Shown here: in pieces, positions 1-7,340 of the stretch
How positions within the stretch are numbered: the stretch's first letter is position 1
Layout: each line of letters starts with the position of its first letter
Assembly (NCBI RefSeq): GCF_001729485.1
Contig: NZ_CP017157.1
Location: 1,798,001-1,862,000 of the forward strand
Reading direction: 5' to 3'
Origin: Streptomyces lydicus
GTDB taxonomy: Bacteria > Actinomycetota > Actinomycetes > Streptomycetales > Streptomycetaceae
Length of the DNA: 64,000 nucleotides
Program-made: the position numbers and the translations under genes
Notes under the pieces: model-generated
Seen by the model: only the letters and a program-made list of their open reading frames with translations
Databases searched by the model: none
Told to the model about the DNA's origin: nothing

Positions 1-620
1 GCGGCCCGTGGCACCCGTGGGTCGTCCGGCGCGGCCTCGGCCAGCGCGTCCAGCAGCCCGTACACCTCGTACGCCCGCTCCATCGCCCCCGGGGCCGAGG
101 CGAGATCCCCGAGCAGCTCCGTCATCCGCCCGCCCGCCTCGTCGCCCGTCGACTCCAGCAGCGCCAGCATCTCCCGTTCCTGCGCCGCCATGGCGGGCTC
201 GGGGCCGGGCCGCGTCGCCGACGTACGGGCCATCTCCCGGAACACCGCCGCGAGTTCGTCCGACACGGGCCCCTCCGCGGGCAGCCCGCCGTGCTCCTCC
301 GCCTGACGGCGCAGCACGGCCAGCCGGGCCCGCCGCGCCCGGATCCCCTCCTCCTGGCGCGCCAGGTCCGCGTCCAGCTCGGCCAGCACCTCGTGCAGCT
401 CACGCCCGGAGTCGTCGGCGAGCACGTCCCGCACCTCCTCCAGCCCGAGCCCCAGCTCCGTCAGCCGGCGCAGCCGCGCCAGCGCGACCGCGTCCCGCAG
501 CCCGTACTCCCGGTAGCCGTTGGCGCGGCGTTCCGGCTCGGGCAGCAGTCCGACGTGGTGGTAGTGGCGTACGGCGCGGGTGGTGACGCCGACCAGGCCC
601 GCGAGCTCACCGATTCTCAT
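1..620 (-). CDS. MerR-family transcriptional regulator (3' end outside window)
   Basis: About 206 residues are visible before the gene leaves the window on the left. The first 70 residues are a MerR winged helix-turn-helix, beginning MRIGELAGLVGVTTRAVRHY, followed by the HHVGLLPEPERR turn and a second helical pair ending GLGLEEVRDVL. Residues of roughly 75-130 are Arg/Glu-rich and helical, as in the dimerisation coil of the family. The ATG at 620 has no Shine-Dalgarno sequence, and the -10 box ends only six bases upstream, so the mRNA is probably leaderless. The gene is divergent from rnpB. The ligand cannot be inferred, because the effector-binding part is mostly outside the window. Family assignment is firm; function beyond that is not. 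Confidence 0.9.
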   Translation of the reverse strand, partial: MRIGELAGLVGVTTRAVRHYHHVGLLPEPERRANGYREYGLRDAVALARLRRLTELGLGLEEVRDVLADDSGRELHEVLAELDADLARQEEGIRARRARLAVLRRQAEEHGGLPAEGPVSDELAAVFREMARTSATRPGPEPAMAAQEREMLALLESTGDEAGGRMTELLGDLASAPGAMERAYEVYGLLDALAEAAPDDPRVPRA

Positions 621-626
621 GCGGCC

Positions 627-657
627 AGTAGAAACGTTGCCGCTGCGGCAAGGTCAA
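627..657 (-). promoter_or_regulatory. MerR-type promoter with 19-base spacer and central dyad
   Basis: Read on the minus strand, a -35 box TTGACC (657-652) and a -10 box TCTACT (632-627) are separated by 19 bases. This is the stretched spacer typical of MerR-controlled promoters. The spacer contains the perfect palindrome TTGCCGC-A-GCGGCAA (637-651), the expected MerR operator. Transcription would start at about 620-621, on the A of the start codon, so autoregulation and a leaderless message are both likely. Confidence 0.8.
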
Positions 658-690
658 GTGCCGGTCGGGTGCCGGGTACGATGGGGCCAC

Positions 691-1100
691 GGCGGACGAG
701 CCGGCCGGACGGCCGCGTGGGGATCATGACGATCTCCCCGAGGAACGTCCGGGCTCCACAGGGCAAGGTGGTGGGTAACACCCACCCGGGGTGACCCGCG
801 GGACAGTGCCACAGAAAGCAGACCGCCGGAGGCTTCGGCCTCCGGTAAGGGTGAAACGGTGGTGTAAGAGACCACCAGCCTCCGAGGTGACTCGGAGGGC
901 TCGGTAAACCCCACCTGGAGCAAGGTCAAGAGGGGGCATCCCTGATGCCCCTGCGCGGACGATCGAGGGCTGCCCGCCCGAGTCCGCGGGTAGACCGCAC
1001 GAGGCTGCCGGCAACGGCAGCCCTAGATGGATGGCCGTCTCCCCCCGGCCCGCAAGGACCGGGGGTGACAGAACCCGGCGTACAGGCCGACTCGTCCGCC
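691..1100 (+). ncRNA. rnpB: RNase P RNA, bacterial type A
   Basis: This is the catalytic RNA of ribonuclease P, which removes 5' leaders from tRNA precursors. The ends pair perfectly as helix P1: GGCGGACGAG (691-700) with CTCGTCCGCC (1091-1100). Conserved blocks appear in order: GAGGAACGTCCGGGCTCC, CACAGGGCAAGGTGG, GACAGTGCCACAGAAA, GGTAAGGGTGAAACGGTGG, GTAAGAGACCACCAG, TAGACCGCACGAGGC, CCTAGATGGATGGCCGTC, and the terminal GACAGAACCCGGCGTACAGG. The length of about 410 nt is usual for actinomycetes. A -10-like TACGAT (677-682) sits 8 bases before the 5' end; no good -35 box is visible. The small ORFs predicted across this region are artefacts. Confidence 0.96.
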
Positions 1101-1134
1101 GTCCTGGAGCCCCTGAGCGGTCAGGGTGCCGTCA

Positions 1135-1503
1135 TCAGCCTGCCTTGATCACGAAAATCCAGAACAGGATGCCGACGCCGATGCCGATCAGGTTGATGAT
1201 GCGGGCGGACCTCGACGCCTGGTTCGCGCCGTCCACGTCTCCGTACCGCCACCGCGTGTTGACCTGCGCCGAGTAGTACATCGCGATCGCTCCGAAGAGG
1301 AGCCAGAACAGCAGGAAGACGACGATCGACAGCGGCCAGTAGGTGGGGGGTTTGGCCACGGTGGTGCTCGGCCCTCCCCTGACGTGCGCCGAGGGGGGAG
1401 GCGTCTGGCGCACCGGGGGCACGTTGGGCGGGGGGTAGTTCCGGTTGCCGGAAGGGCCGGTGGAGCCGCTTCCGGCCCCGGCTGAGGGTCCTGGCGCGGT
1501 CAT
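1135..1503 (-). CDS. CD225/dispanin-family small membrane protein
   Basis: A 122-residue protein. Residues 1-50 are rich in Pro, Gly and Ser (PPPNVPPVRQTPPPSAH). Then come two membrane segments: WPLSIVVFLLFWLLFGAIAM and, near the end, INLIGIGVGILFWIFVI. The loop between them (YYSAQVNTRWRYGDVDGANQ, then SRSARIIN) carries the signature of CD225 (the family of interferon-induced IFITM proteins): a Tyr/Ser-rich turn, a GD pair and an A-S-R-S-A-R helix. Bacterial members have no established role. It lies 30 bases downstream of the TIR-domain gene on the same strand and is probably cotranscribed with it. This suggests, but does not prove, a membrane function in the same system. Confidence 0.82.
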   Translation of the reverse strand: MTAPGPSAGAGSGSTGPSGNRNYPPPNVPPVRQTPPPSAHVRGGPSTTVAKPPTYWPLSIVVFLLFWLLFGAIAMYYSAQVNTRWRYGDVDGANQASRSARIINLIGIGVGILFWIFVIKAG

Positions 1504-1533
1504 GGCGGTTGTCCCATCGTTCGGGGGTCGTGC

Positions 1534-2463
1534 TCAGAAATTCGGATCGTCGACGACCTTGCCGTGGTCGGATGCCTGCCGGGTCCAGCAGCCGTTCCAG
1601 AACCACCGCAGCTGGTGGCGTCTGGACGGGTCCGGGTACCAGCCGGGCGGCGGCGTCCGGCCCTGCCACGTCGGCCCCTCATCGGGGCCCTGCGGCGTGG
1701 CGGAGCCGGATACCGGGCCCGCCTCGGCGGGGCCCTCGTCGCCGGGCGGCGTCGCTTCCGAGGACTCCCCCCGTACGTCCTTCAGCAAGGGGTCGAGCAG
1801 TTGCCAGGTGGCATGGCAGAGGTCGCGGCGCTGTTGCAGTTCCCGCAGCAGCGTCACGACGGCTTGCCGCTCTCTTTCGAGGTCGAGGCGGAGACGCAGC
1901 TCGGTGATCAGATGGATCTGCTCCTCCAGCGAGAGCGCCGGTGCCCGCACCCGTTTTCGCAGGTCGCCCAGGTAACTGGAGGGCACGTCCGGGCGTTTGG
2001 GCATCGGATCGGGCAGCGGCGGGGCAGGGGGAAGGCCCGCGACGGCGCTGGCGAGCATGGCACCGGCCAACGGGCCGCCCCGGGTGAAGTCGACGAACTG
2101 CCGCGAACTGAGCTCGCTCGGCAGGATGTCGGGCGTGACGGCTTCGACCATGACGGGCAGCGGTGGCTTGCCGAGTGCGTCCGCGTACTCGCGTTCCCGC
2201 TCGGCGGGCACCGAGTCGAAGAGCTGGGGGGAAAGCACCACGACGATGCCGTCGCATGCCTCGATCTCCGCGAGAATCCGGTCCCACCACGGCTTTCCGC
2301 CCTCGGATTCGAGTTCGCGGTCCACCCAGGGGACGTGGTGCAGTGCTCGGAGCACCTCCACCAGATTCTGTACGGCTTCGCTGTCGGGGCGTGCGTACGA
2401 GACGAAAAGGCGACGTCCGCTCGGCGCTGCCTCTGGCGTTGTCGCTGTCATGGGCATCCCCAT
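1534..2463 (-). CDS. TIR-domain protein with C-terminal DUF2510
   Basis: A 309-residue protein. Residues about 17-105 form a TIR domain: RLFVSYARPDSE (box 1), PWVDRELES, then CDGIVVVLSPQLFDS (box 2) and the helix AEREREYADALGKPPLPV, where E90 or E92 is placed like the catalytic glutamate of NAD-cleaving TIR domains. A helical, charged middle (about 170-215) may be a coiled coil. The tail (about 270-309) is a DUF2510 motif, PPGWYPDPS followed by LRWFWNGCW. Bacterial TIR domains often cleave NAD or make cyclic ADP-ribose signals in defence; that activity is inferred here, not shown. The start is uncertain: a TTG at 2466 and ATGs at 2463, 2457 and 2451 are in frame. The gene is divergent from the SLOG/membrane pair across about 200 bases. 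Confidence 0.85.
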   Translation of the reverse strand: MGMPMTATTPEAAPSGRRLFVSYARPDSEAVQNLVEVLRALHHVPWVDRELESEGGKPWWDRILAEIEACDGIVVVLSPQLFDSVPAEREREYADALGKPPLPVMVEAVTPDILPSELSSRQFVDFTRGGPLAGAMLASAVAGLPPAPPLPDPMPKRPDVPSSYLGDLRKRVRAPALSLEEQIHLITELRLRLDLERERQAVVTLLRELQQRRDLCHATWQLLDPLLKDVRGESSEATPPGDEGPAEAGPVSGSATPQGPDEGPTWQGRTPPPGWYPDPSRRHQLRWFWNGCWTRQASDHGKVVDDPNF

Positions 2464-2661
2464 CAAGTGCGCCCAACGCTCCCTTCGATTTCAGGTTAGC
2501 CCCGCGCCCGCGGACCGGCACGGGGACGGTGCGGCAGCGCGCCGCGGTCATCCGGTCACCTTCGGGTGCGGCGTGAGGCGCTGATGCGGAAGGCGGAGCG
2601 GTCGGAGATCCTGGGAGGGGCGGCAGGCGCCGGACTCCGGAAGTTCTCCGAGGTGACCCGA

Positions 2662-4461
2662 ATGACCTTCGGCTCCGACAACGGGAAGACCCCGGGAGGC
2701 CGGCCGCACGGCGACGTCGGAGCCGTCGTCGCCGTCGACCACCCCGGTGACCCCGCAGACGTGTTGTCCCCTCTGGGCCTGCCCCCGCCGCCCGGGAACC
2801 TCCCGGTTCTCCTGGTGAGCGGCGGAGCGGACGAACCCCGTTCGGGGGTGACGGGACAGTCGGCGGCAGCTCTGGGCGGAGCCGTCTTACAGGCCGTGGA
2901 AGCGAGCGGAGCGGCTCTGGTCGACGACGCCGCCGGTTCCGTGACCGCTGCTGCCCTGGCCGCCGCCCGCACCGGGGAATCGAGGCCGCCACGGGTCGTG
3001 CTCGGGGTGCGGGCGGGGTGCCGGGCAGACGGGGGAGGATCCGGAGAGGACGGTGCGGGGCCCGGGCCGGGCCGTTCACATGTCCTCGTGCTCGACGGCG
3101 CGGACAGCCGGGAAGCGGCCGCGTGGAAGCCGGTGGTGGCCACCTCCCTGGCAGCGGGAGCGCCGGTGGTGATGGTCCTGGCGGGCGGCGGGGCGGTCGC
3201 CCGGGCGGAACTGCTGACGGCGGTGCGCCGCGGGGTACCGGTCTTCGTCCTCGGCTGGTCCGGTGGGCTGGCCGGGCACCTCGCCGAGCACCGGCAGCCA
3301 GGCCGCCGGACGGGCCGGCACCGTCACCCGCTGCACCGGCCTCGCCGACCGGGCCCGCCGCGCCCGGTACCGGACGGGACGGCAGCGGCAGAGACGGAGG
3401 AAATCGTCCACCACGGCGACCTGCGCGTCCTCTCCGAGCACGACCCCCGCGCACTCGCCCGGCGCCTCGCCTGGGAACTGCAGGACGCGCCGCTGCTCAA
3501 GGCGGCCTGGCAGACGTTCGCCACGTACGACTACCTCGCCTCCCGCCTGCGCCGGGCCTTCCAGCGCCTGCAGGCGCTGATCCTGGCCCTCGGTGTCTTC
3601 GCCACGCTCATCGCGCTGATCGACGCGGAGATCGGCGGCAGGAGGCTGCACTGGGTCGTGGTCGCGGCACCGGCGGTCGTCTCGGTCCTCATCGCCTGGT
3701 CCAGCCGGCACGCCCGCGGACCGCGCTGGATCGCCCTCCGCGCCGCGGCGGAGGAGGTGAAGGCCGAGATATACCTCCACCGGACGCTGGAGGACGCCGA
3801 CAACTCCCCGCAGGGCGGCGGAAACCCGTCCGGCGACCGGGGCCGCCAACTGCTCAGGAGACTCGCCGCCATCGAAGGCAGGCTCGTCAGGACCAACGCG
3901 GCCACGGCTCCCCTCACCCCGTACGACGGTCCGCTGCCGCCTCCGGTGCGCGGCGGCGGGAACACCGACGACGGCCTGAGCCCCCTGACCGCCGCACGCT
4001 ACGTCGAGCTCCGGCTGAAGGGTCAAGTGGCCTACTACCACTCCCGCGTCCGGCATCTGCACCGTGTGCGGAGTCTGCTGGAAGCGCTGGCGATCTCTGC
4101 CGGCGCGGCGGGAACGCTTCTCGCGTCCGTCGGGGTCGACCCCTGGATCGGGTTCACCACCGGCCTGTCGACCGCTGCCCTGGCTGCCCTGGGCTACCTC
4201 CAGGCCGACAACATCATCATGGCGTACAACCGGGCGGCCGGCGATCTGGAGGTGCTGCAACAGGGCTGGGAGGCGCGCAGCCCCGAGGAGCAGGGCGAGG
4301 GCTCCCTCCTCGCGCTGGTCATGAAGACGGAGGCGGTCCTGCACGGTGAACGCGCCAGGTGGGTGCACCAGATGAGCGAGGTCTTGCAGGAACTCAGGGA
4401 AAGGCAGGAGCTGGAGGTCAAGAAGCCGGTACCGCACGGCGGTTCGCGGGGCCGGCCGTGA
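2662..4461 (+). CDS. SLOG (TRPM-like) domain fused to paired 2TM segments, SLATT/DUF4231-like
   Basis: A 599-residue protein. Residues about 45-210 have the alternating beta/alpha pattern of the prokaryotic TRPM-type SLOG (LSDAT) nucleotide-sensing fold: PVLLVSGGADEP, HVLVLDGADSREAAAW, PVVMVLAGGGA, VPVFVLGWSGGL. Two hydrophobic pairs follow, at about 303-350 (LILALGVFATLIALI, then WVVVAAPAVVSVLIAW) and about 470-515. The C-terminus is an amphipathic helix. SLOG plus 2TM is the architecture of predicted nucleotide-gated membrane effectors in bacterial conflict systems. I chose the ATG at 2662, with GAGG upstream, because the SLOG strand pattern begins just after it; an in-frame GTG at 2566 would add 32 residues. 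The linker at 3293-3390 has anomalous codon use (see findings). The stop overlaps the next start by 4 bases. Confidence 0.75.
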   Translation: MTFGSDNGKTPGGRPHGDVGAVVAVDHPGDPADVLSPLGLPPPPGNLPVLLVSGGADEPRSGVTGQSAAALGGAVLQAVEASGAALVDDAAGSVTAAALAAARTGESRPPRVVLGVRAGCRADGGGSGEDGAGPGPGRSHVLVLDGADSREAAAWKPVVATSLAAGAPVVMVLAGGGAVARAELLTAVRRGVPVFVLGWSGGLAGHLAEHRQPGRRTGRHRHPLHRPRRPGPPRPVPDGTAAAETEEIVHHGDLRVLSEHDPRALARRLAWELQDAPLLKAAWQTFATYDYLASRLRRAFQRLQALILALGVFATLIALIDAEIGGRRLHWVVVAAPAVVSVLIAWSSRHARGPRWIALRAAAEEVKAEIYLHRTLEDADNSPQGGGNPSGDRGRQLLRRLAAIEGRLVRTNAATAPLTPYDGPLPPPVRGGGNTDDGLSPLTAARYVELRLKGQVAYYHSRVRHLHRVRSLLEALAISAGAAGTLLASVGVDPWIGFTTGLSTAALAALGYLQADNIIMAYNRAAGDLEVLQQGWEARSPEEQGEGSLLALVMKTEAVLHGERARWVHQMSEVLQELRERQELEVKKPVPHGGSRGRP

Positions 4462-6095
4462 ACCCGGAGTCGCCGGCCGCCGCACGCATCACCGCCGGTG
4501 AGGGGCGGTTGCCCTTCGTCCTCCGCGTGGGCGTGACCGGTCACCGCCGGCTCGACCACCCCGACGACCTCCTGCCGGCGATCCACGAGGCGGTCCGCGG
4601 GCTGGTCGCACGCCTGCTCGGCGCCAAGGCGCCGCTGCCGCCGCTGCGCGTCCTCTCCGCGCTCGCGGAGGGCGCCGACCGCCTGGCCGCCCGCGAACTG
4701 CTGACCAGGCCCGGAGCCACGCTGGAGGCGGTGCTGCCGCTGCCCCCGGAGGACTACCTGCGCGATTTCGGCAGCGCGGAGTCCAGGGCCGCCTTCCGCG
4801 CCCTCCTCGGCCGGTCGGCGGCCACCTGGCAGGCACCTCCGAGCGCGTCGAGGGAGGAGGCGTACGAGCGGGCCGGCCGTCGGATCGTGGACCGGTCCGA
4901 CGTGGTGGTGGCCTTCTGGGACGGCCGCCCCGCCCGGGGCCGGGGCGGCACCGCGACCGTCGTGCGCTACGCCGAGGACCGGGGTGTCCCACTGGCGTGG
5001 ATCCGGACGGCGGGTGATCCGGGACCGGAGTACCGGCTGGACGACGTCCGTGCCCGCGGCATGAGAGCGGCCGCGTTCGAGTTCCGCCGGTACAACGCGA
5101 TGAGGGTGGGGGACTTCGCGCGCCGGGTGAGCGCCGAGCGGGACCGCCTCAGGCCCGGGCCCGGTGACCGGTCGGCCGCTGTCGCGCACGCCCACGAGGT
5201 CGTGGCGGACTGGATCGTCCCCTCCTTCGTCCGGGCGGACACCCTGGCATCCCGCCTGCACCGGCAGTTCCGCCTGATGAGCGCGGCGATCTTCCTGATG
5301 GCGGCGGCAGCCGTGGTCGCCGTCGCCACCCAGGTCACCTTCCTGCCCAGGCACGACTGGATCACCGCGGTGGAGGTGGTGCTGCTCGCCTTCCTGCTCG
5401 TCCTGCCGGCCGTGAACCACCGACGCCGGGTGCTCGACCGCTGGATCTCGTACCGGTTCCTGGCCGAGCGCTTGCGGTCCGAGTACTTCTTCGCGCTCTG
5501 CGGAACCCGGAGCCACCGGGTGCGCCCCGGCAGCGGCAGCCAGTTCTTCGACCCGTCGGAGGCATGGGTCCGACGTGCCGTGATGGAGGTGGTCGCCTGC
5601 CGTCCGGCCGTGCGGTTGGCGCCGTCGGACGTTGCCCCGCTCAAGCAGTACCTGAGCCGGTACTGGATCCGCTCCCAGATCGACTATCACCGAAGGGCCG
5701 CTCGGCGGCAGGGGGCTTGGGAAACCCGGCTCTATCTCGTCACCAGCATCATCTTCGGCATCACCCTGGTCGCCGCCGTCCTGCACATGGTGGGCACCGG
5801 TCAGGACGCGGACCGCGACTCGGCCTGGGGGCTGCTCCTCATCGTGCTGTCGATCGGCATGCCGACCCTCGGCGCCGCCGTCCACGGGATCCGGACCCAG
5901 GCGCAGTTCCGGCAGCACTGCCAGCGCTACCGACGGATGGCCCAGCTGCTGGCGGACCTCGAAACGACGTTGCAGGAGGCCCGCACCCTGGAGCGGATCC
6001 GCGAGGTCGTGATCGAGACCGAACGCGTCATGAGGGAGGAGACCAGTGCCTGGTTCGGAGTCATGCGCTTCCACGACATCGAGCTGATCTCCTGA
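4458..6095 (+). CDS. SLOG-domain protein with two 2TM pairs (putative nucleotide-gated membrane effector)
   Basis: A 545-residue protein starting at a GTG that overlaps the upstream TGA (GTGA). Residues about 18-190 are a SLOG/DprA-like Rossmann fold: RVGVTGHRRLDHPDD, SALAEGADRLAARELL (the GA-x-GAD-type nucleotide motif), SDVVVAFWDGRPARG and GVPLAWI. Hydrophobic pairs lie at about 270-315 (AAIFLMAAAAVVAVATQV; VVLLAFLLVLPAVN) and 423-475 (YLVTSIIFGITLVAAVLHM; LLLIVLSIGMPTLGAAV). A charged helix, HCQRYRRMAQLLADLETTLQ, ends the protein. The architecture mirrors the upstream gene although the sequences differ. The pair is translationally coupled and probably forms a heteromeric membrane complex. 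That it opens pores on binding a nucleotide is inference from SLOG-SLATT systems. Confidence 0.75.
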   Translation: MNPESPAAARITAGEGRLPFVLRVGVTGHRRLDHPDDLLPAIHEAVRGLVARLLGAKAPLPPLRVLSALAEGADRLAARELLTRPGATLEAVLPLPPEDYLRDFGSAESRAAFRALLGRSAATWQAPPSASREEAYERAGRRIVDRSDVVVAFWDGRPARGRGGTATVVRYAEDRGVPLAWIRTAGDPGPEYRLDDVRARGMRAAAFEFRRYNAMRVGDFARRVSAERDRLRPGPGDRSAAVAHAHEVVADWIVPSFVRADTLASRLHRQFRLMSAAIFLMAAAAVVAVATQVTFLPRHDWITAVEVVLLAFLLVLPAVNHRRRVLDRWISYRFLAERLRSEYFFALCGTRSHRVRPGSGSQFFDPSEAWVRRAVMEVVACRPAVRLAPSDVAPLKQYLSRYWIRSQIDYHRRAARRQGAWETRLYLVTSIIFGITLVAAVLHMVGTGQDADRDSAWGLLLIVLSIGMPTLGAAVHGIRTQAQFRQHCQRYRRMAQLLADLETTLQEARTLERIREVVIETERVMREETSAWFGVMRFHDIELIS

Positions 6096-6241
6096 GCCGT
6101 AGGCCCCGCCGAACGGCAGGCCGGCCCCGGTGACGCCTCCCGGGGCCGGTGGCGGGGGCGCCCGGAGCGGGGCGTGTCCCTGCGTGGGGGATGTCGTTCT
6201 CATCGTAAAAGCTCATGTCCGCACCTTCTTAAGGAGTCTTG

Positions 6242-6625
6242 ATGCGACGAGTCCTCACGGCGGCCGCTACCGCCGCAGCCGCCCTGATGGGGTCGGTCGG
6301 TGCCGCCCAGGCCGTGGAGCTGCCGAAGGCGCCGGACGTGGGCGGGCTGTCGGCCGTCGACACCGGTGGCGCGGGCGAGGCGGCGGGGGGCGCCGCGGAG
6401 ACGGCCGGCCGGGCGACGGGGGCGGTGGCGGAGACGGCCGGTGGTGCGGTGGGAGCCGCGGCGCCGGTTGCCGGGGCGGCCACGGGTGCGGCCGCACCCG
6501 CCGTCGGACAGGGTGCGGGCTCGGCCGCGGAGATCCTGGGGGAGGCGGCGGAGCCGGGTGCCGAAGGCGGGCTGCCGGCCGGCGGCCCGGGCGTGCTTCC
6601 GCTGCCGGGTGCGAGCCTGTCGTAG
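6242..6625 (+). CDS. Small secreted Ala/Gly-rich protein
   Basis: A 127-residue protein beginning MRRVLTAAATAAAALMGSVG, a clear Sec signal peptide with likely cleavage after AAQA. The mature part is low-complexity. It contains loosely repeated units of the kind GGAAETAGRATGAVAETAGG and GAAAPVAGAATGAAAP, and has no cysteine or recognisable domain. The ATG at 6242 is preceded by AAGGAG with 5-base spacing; the TTG immediately upstream is less likely to be the start. A hairpin terminator follows. I do not recognise a function; similar Ala-rich exported proteins are common in Streptomyces. Confidence 0.7.
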   Translation: MRRVLTAAATAAAALMGSVGAAQAVELPKAPDVGGLSAVDTGGAGEAAGGAAETAGRATGAVAETAGGAVGAAAPVAGAATGAAAPAVGQGAGSAAEILGEAAEPGAEGGLPAGGPGVLPLPGASLS

Positions 6626-6652
6626 TCGGTCGCACCTTTCCCGGCCTCGCGT

Positions 6653-6686
6653 CGCCCCTCGCCGTAGGGGCGGGCGGGGCCTTTTC
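6653..6686 (+). terminator. Hairpin terminator after the secreted protein gene
   Basis: The arms CGCCCC (6653-6658) and GGGGCG (6667-6672) flank an 8-base loop. They are followed by GGCGGGGCCTTTTCG, which contains a short T run. The position, 28 bases after the stop, fits a factor-independent or GC-type actinomycete terminator. Confidence 0.5.
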
Positions 6687-6771
6687 GCGAGGTGGGGGCG
6701 GGGTGGGCGGTGCACCGTGCGCCTCTCGGACCGCTGGTGGGAAAACCGGCCCGAAACCCCCCATTGGTATG

Positions 6772-6821
6772 GGCGTGATTCACCCTCAACATGGGTAACA
6801 CGCCTTTCCTGTAAGGGTGTT
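6772..6821 (+). promoter_or_regulatory. Overlapping inverted repeats upstream of 6858 gene
   Basis: Two mutually exclusive stem-loops share one arm. The first pairs GGCGTGATTCACCC (6772-6785) with GGGTAACACGCC (6793-6804), with two bulges. The second pairs AACACGCCTT (6797-6806) with AAGGGTGTT (6813-6821), with one bulge. They lie 37-86 bases before the start codon of the next operon. They could be an operator or an attenuator; the sequence alone does not decide. Confidence 0.35.
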
Positions 6822-6857
6822 GCGGCGTTATGCCCGTGACCATGAGGGGGAGGCCGG

Positions 6858-7340
6858 ATGTCCGACCTGGCGACCGTTTCCGCGGAGATCGCGCCCTATC
6901 TCGCGCTGGCCGCGAACAGCCTGGGCACGTCCGTCGTCACCGCTGCCCAGCAGCGGATCGCCGAGCGCACCGTGACCGCCGGCGAGGGTTTCTTCCGGCG
7001 GCTGCTGCGCCGCGGGGACGACGCCGACGGCGGTCTCGACGGCGGTGCCGGTCAGCCGCTCCTCGACGCCGACCGCGCGGATGCCCTCGACGGGCTGCTC
7101 GCGTCCCTCACCGACCAGGAGCGGCAGGTGCTGTCCGCCGCGGTGACGTCCTGGCTGCGGGCGCCCGCAGCCAGGCGGGACGCACCGCACCTCCTGGACC
7201 AGGTCACCCGGCTCGCCTCGTTCGCGGGCGGGTCCACCGTCCACAACACGCCGACCGCGACCGGGCAGGGCTCCATCGCGGCCGTCGAGATCCACGGCGA
7301 CATCCACATGGGCGGGTCGGGCGGGCAGGGCGGGGCATGA
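6858..7340 (+). CDS. Hypothetical cytoplasmic protein with C-terminal VHN-type motif
   Basis: A 160-residue protein with GGGGGAGG just upstream of the ATG. The N-terminal 100 residues are helical and soluble (SAEIAPYLALAANSLGTSVV, then a charged FFRRLLRRGDD segment). The C-terminus STVHNTPTATGQGSIAAVEI, continuing HGDIHMGG, is a short polar repeat-like motif. It is echoed at the N-terminus of the next protein (VHNSPTTHGDHSIAANDI). Motifs of this N-x-(S/T)-rich, G-spaced type often link components of actinobacterial conflict or signalling proteins, but I cannot assign a family. The stop overlaps the next start by 4 bases (ATGA), so the two are cotranslated. Function unknown. Confidence 0.65.
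   Translation: MSDLATVSAEIAPYLALAANSLGTSVVTAAQQRIAERTVTAGEGFFRRLLRRGDDADGGLDGGAGQPLLDADRADALDGLLASLTDQERQVLSAAVTSWLRAPAARRDAPHLLDQVTRLASFAGGSTVHNTPTATGQGSIAAVEIHGDIHMGGSGGQGGA

Noticed and set aside
8..586. 192-residue plus-strand ORF at the left edge
   Set aside because: Pro/Ala/Arg-rich shadow of the MerR gene on the opposite strand.
724..1148. ORFs over the RNase P RNA region
   Set aside because: The conserved RNA blocks and P1 pairing show a non-coding RNA.
1679..3454. 591-residue minus-strand ORF spanning the TIR and SLOG genes
   Set aside because: Arg/Pro/Gly-rich composition of an antisense or shadow frame, no domains; the TIR and SLOG frames explain the region.
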